Shown here: positions 13,287 to 14,459 of the stretch, piece after piece
How the letters are laid out: every line of letters starts with the position of its first letter
How positions within the stretch are numbered: the first letter of the stretch is position 1
Source: Saccharothrix sp. NRRL B-16348
Lineage (GTDB): Bacteria; Actinomycetota; Actinomycetes; Mycobacteriales; Pseudonocardiaceae
Reading direction: 5' to 3'
NCBI RefSeq assembly: GCF_001280085.1
Contig: NZ_LGED01000016.1
Coordinates: 1-14,459, forward strand
DNA: 14,459 nt
Notes under the pieces: model-generated
The model's database searches: none
What the model saw: only the letters and a program-made list of their open reading frames with translations
What the model was told of the DNA's origin: nothing
Translations under genes and position numbers: made by a program

Positions 13287-14375
13287 ATGACGCAGCCCTT
13301 CACGGACGATAGTCACCCGGCCGAGCCCTATCCGGGAGCTCGGCCGGGACACTGCTTCGTGCACCTCGACGGCGCCGGCTGGCCGGTCACGCCCGATCCC
13401 GGTGCCGATTCCGGATGGCGGGTCGCCCCCGACGGGCAGGACCTGGACGACTGGCTCGCGGTGCACGGCGAACCGCCGCTCGCGGGCCGGATGCCGGTGT
13501 TGGCGTACGGCTCCAACGCCAACCCCGCCAAGGTGACGTGGCTGCGTGAAGAGCTGGGGTTGACCGGCCCGGCGGTCGTGCTGAGAGCCCGGTGCGACGG
13601 GCTGGCCGCCGTGTGGGCCGCGGGGTTGCGCAAGACCGACGGCCAGCGACCGGCGACCCTCGCCGCCGCGCCGGGCGTCGAGGAGGAGCACGCGGTGTGG
13701 TTCGCCACCGCGGAGCAACTGCGGGTCCTGGACCGCTGCGAAGGACGAGGGCTGCGCTACCGGCTGGTCCGCGTGCACACCGGTCGGGTGACGTTGTTCA
13801 ACGGTGGCGTGGTCGATTCGGTGCTCGCGTACACCGGGGCGGGCACGCGGCGGATGCCGCTGCTGGTCAACGGGAGGGCGGTGCGGTGCGCCGACGTGGA
13901 CCAGCGGGCGGCGCGCAGGCTCGGTGGTCGGCCGGCGGACGGGGACGGGTTGGACGTGAGCCCGGTGCACGGTGAGCCGTCGCCGGATGACTGGCCGGAC
14001 CGGTTGTTCGTGTACGGGACGTTGCAGCCGGGGTTCCGGGCGTGGGGGCTCGTGGAGCCGTTCGTGAGTGGTGAGCCGGTGGCTGCGTCGTTGTCCGGGA
14101 CGCTTCACGACACGGGGCGTGGGTATCCGGCGTTTCGGCCTGGTGATGGGGGCGGTGTGCCTGGGTATGTGTTGAGGCTGGAGAGGCCGGAGGATGCGCT
14201 GCCGGTGTTGGACGAGTACGAGGGTGACGAGTACCGGCGGGTGCGGGTGACGTTGGGTGATGGGCGGGTGTGTTGGACGTACGTGTGGACGGCTGGGGTC
14301 GGTGACATGCCCGTGTTGTCCGGTGGTTGGGGGCAGGGGCAGCACAGTTCGGTGGCTGAGTCCGGCTCGATTTGA
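13287..14375 (+). CDS. Tandem gamma-glutamylcyclotransferase-like protein
   Basis: 362 residues with two related domains. The C-terminal one (about 238-330) is a clear GGCT/AIG2-like fold: RLFVYGTLQPG (239-249), GTLHDTGRGYPAF (271-283) and LDEYEGDEYRRVRV (308-321) with the acidic residues of the active-site region. The N-terminal one (about 68-185) has VLAYGSNANP (71-80), the YGSN signature of the same superfamily, and LDRCEGRGLRYRLVRV (148-163). GGCT enzymes form 5-oxoproline from gamma-glutamyl groups; the real substrate is unknown. ATG 13287 is taken as start; ATG 13278 is in frame and nearly as good, and neither has a well-spaced ribosome site. Codon choice in the last 100 or so residues is less GC-biased than before, with more T-ending codons. 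Confidence 0.85.
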   Translation: MTQPFTDDSHPAEPYPGARPGHCFVHLDGAGWPVTPDPGADSGWRVAPDGQDLDDWLAVHGEPPLAGRMPVLAYGSNANPAKVTWLREELGLTGPAVVLRARCDGLAAVWAAGLRKTDGQRPATLAAAPGVEEEHAVWFATAEQLRVLDRCEGRGLRYRLVRVHTGRVTLFNGGVVDSVLAYTGAGTRRMPLLVNGRAVRCADVDQRAARRLGGRPADGDGLDVSPVHGEPSPDDWPDRLFVYGTLQPGFRAWGLVEPFVSGEPVAASLSGTLHDTGRGYPAFRPGDGGGVPGYVLRLERPEDALPVLDEYEGDEYRRVRVTLGDGRVCWTYVWTAGVGDMPVLSGGWGQGQHSSVAESGSI

Positions 14376-14408
14376 CATGGGGCCCTTACGGGCACCCCAG
14401 GCAGGCCA

Positions 14409-14457
14409 AAGCCGGGCAGGCCTGGCGGGAAGAGCGTCCGCCAAGCCTGCCCGGCTT
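14409..14457 (+). terminator. 20-bp terminator hairpin
   Basis: The arms 14409-14428 and 14438-14457 pair over 20 positions with one mismatch and a 9-base loop, beginning 33 bases after the cyclotransferase stop. Such long GC stems without a U-tract are the common terminator form in actinomycetes. It may serve a convergent gene beyond the window as well. Confidence 0.75.
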
Positions 14458-14459
14458 CG

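Noticed and set aside
13146..14444. Minus-strand open frame of 432 codons at the right end
   Set aside because: Arg/Pro/His-rich and antisense to the clear cyclotransferase domains.

Overview
The window is very GC-rich, with strong G/C bias at third codon positions, GTG and TTG starts, and a mycobacterial-type iniBAC locus plus an F420-dependent Ddn-like enzyme. This points to an actinomycete, most likely of the Pseudonocardiaceae (Saccharothrix/Lentzea/Actinosynnema-like). The family placement is inference from gene content, not a database match.

Left half (about 1-8310): a cell-envelope stress locus. After the last codons of what looks like an IS630-type transposase (1-82) comes iniR, a large LuxR/MalT-like STAND ATPase regulator, on the minus strand. 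It is translationally coupled behind an Hsp70-like gene that has an ATPase domain but no substrate-binding domain. A 245-bp divergent control region (3764-4008) separates this pair from iniB, iniA and iniC on the plus strand. iniB encodes a small repetitive acidic protein; iniA and iniC encode paired dynamin-like GTPases. In mycobacteria the corresponding genes are induced by cell-wall inhibitors, IniR is the regulator, and IniA is a membrane-remodelling dynamin-like protein. The control region holds four GGGGAT boxes that resemble MalT boxes, and two inverted repeats. A strong hairpin lies between iniB and iniA, while iniA and iniC overlap by ATGA.

Right half (about 8310-14459): short regulator-plus-target modules. 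A LysR regulator (minus) diverges from a PhzF-family isomerase (plus), with an ATC-N9-GAT box between them. A Ddn-like F420-dependent oxidoreductase (minus) has upstream of it a 14-bp perfect stem-loop and an 8-codon mini-ORF with an excellent ribosome binding site; both lie in the 255-bp gap before a divergent second LysR gene. A QorB-like quinone oxidoreductase/NmrA-type gene (minus) diverges from an HxlR regulator with an N-terminal cysteine, across a perfect 10-bp inverted repeat. The last gene encodes two gamma-glutamylcyclotransferase-like domains in tandem, followed by a strong terminator hairpin.

No tRNA, rRNA, CRISPR array or complete mobile element was seen. There is no gene-free stretch above 300 bases. 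The most interesting points are the Hsp70-like protein, with a broken phosphate-2 motif, built into an ini locus; the repeated GGGGAT boxes; and the mini-ORF/stem-loop next to the second LysR gene.
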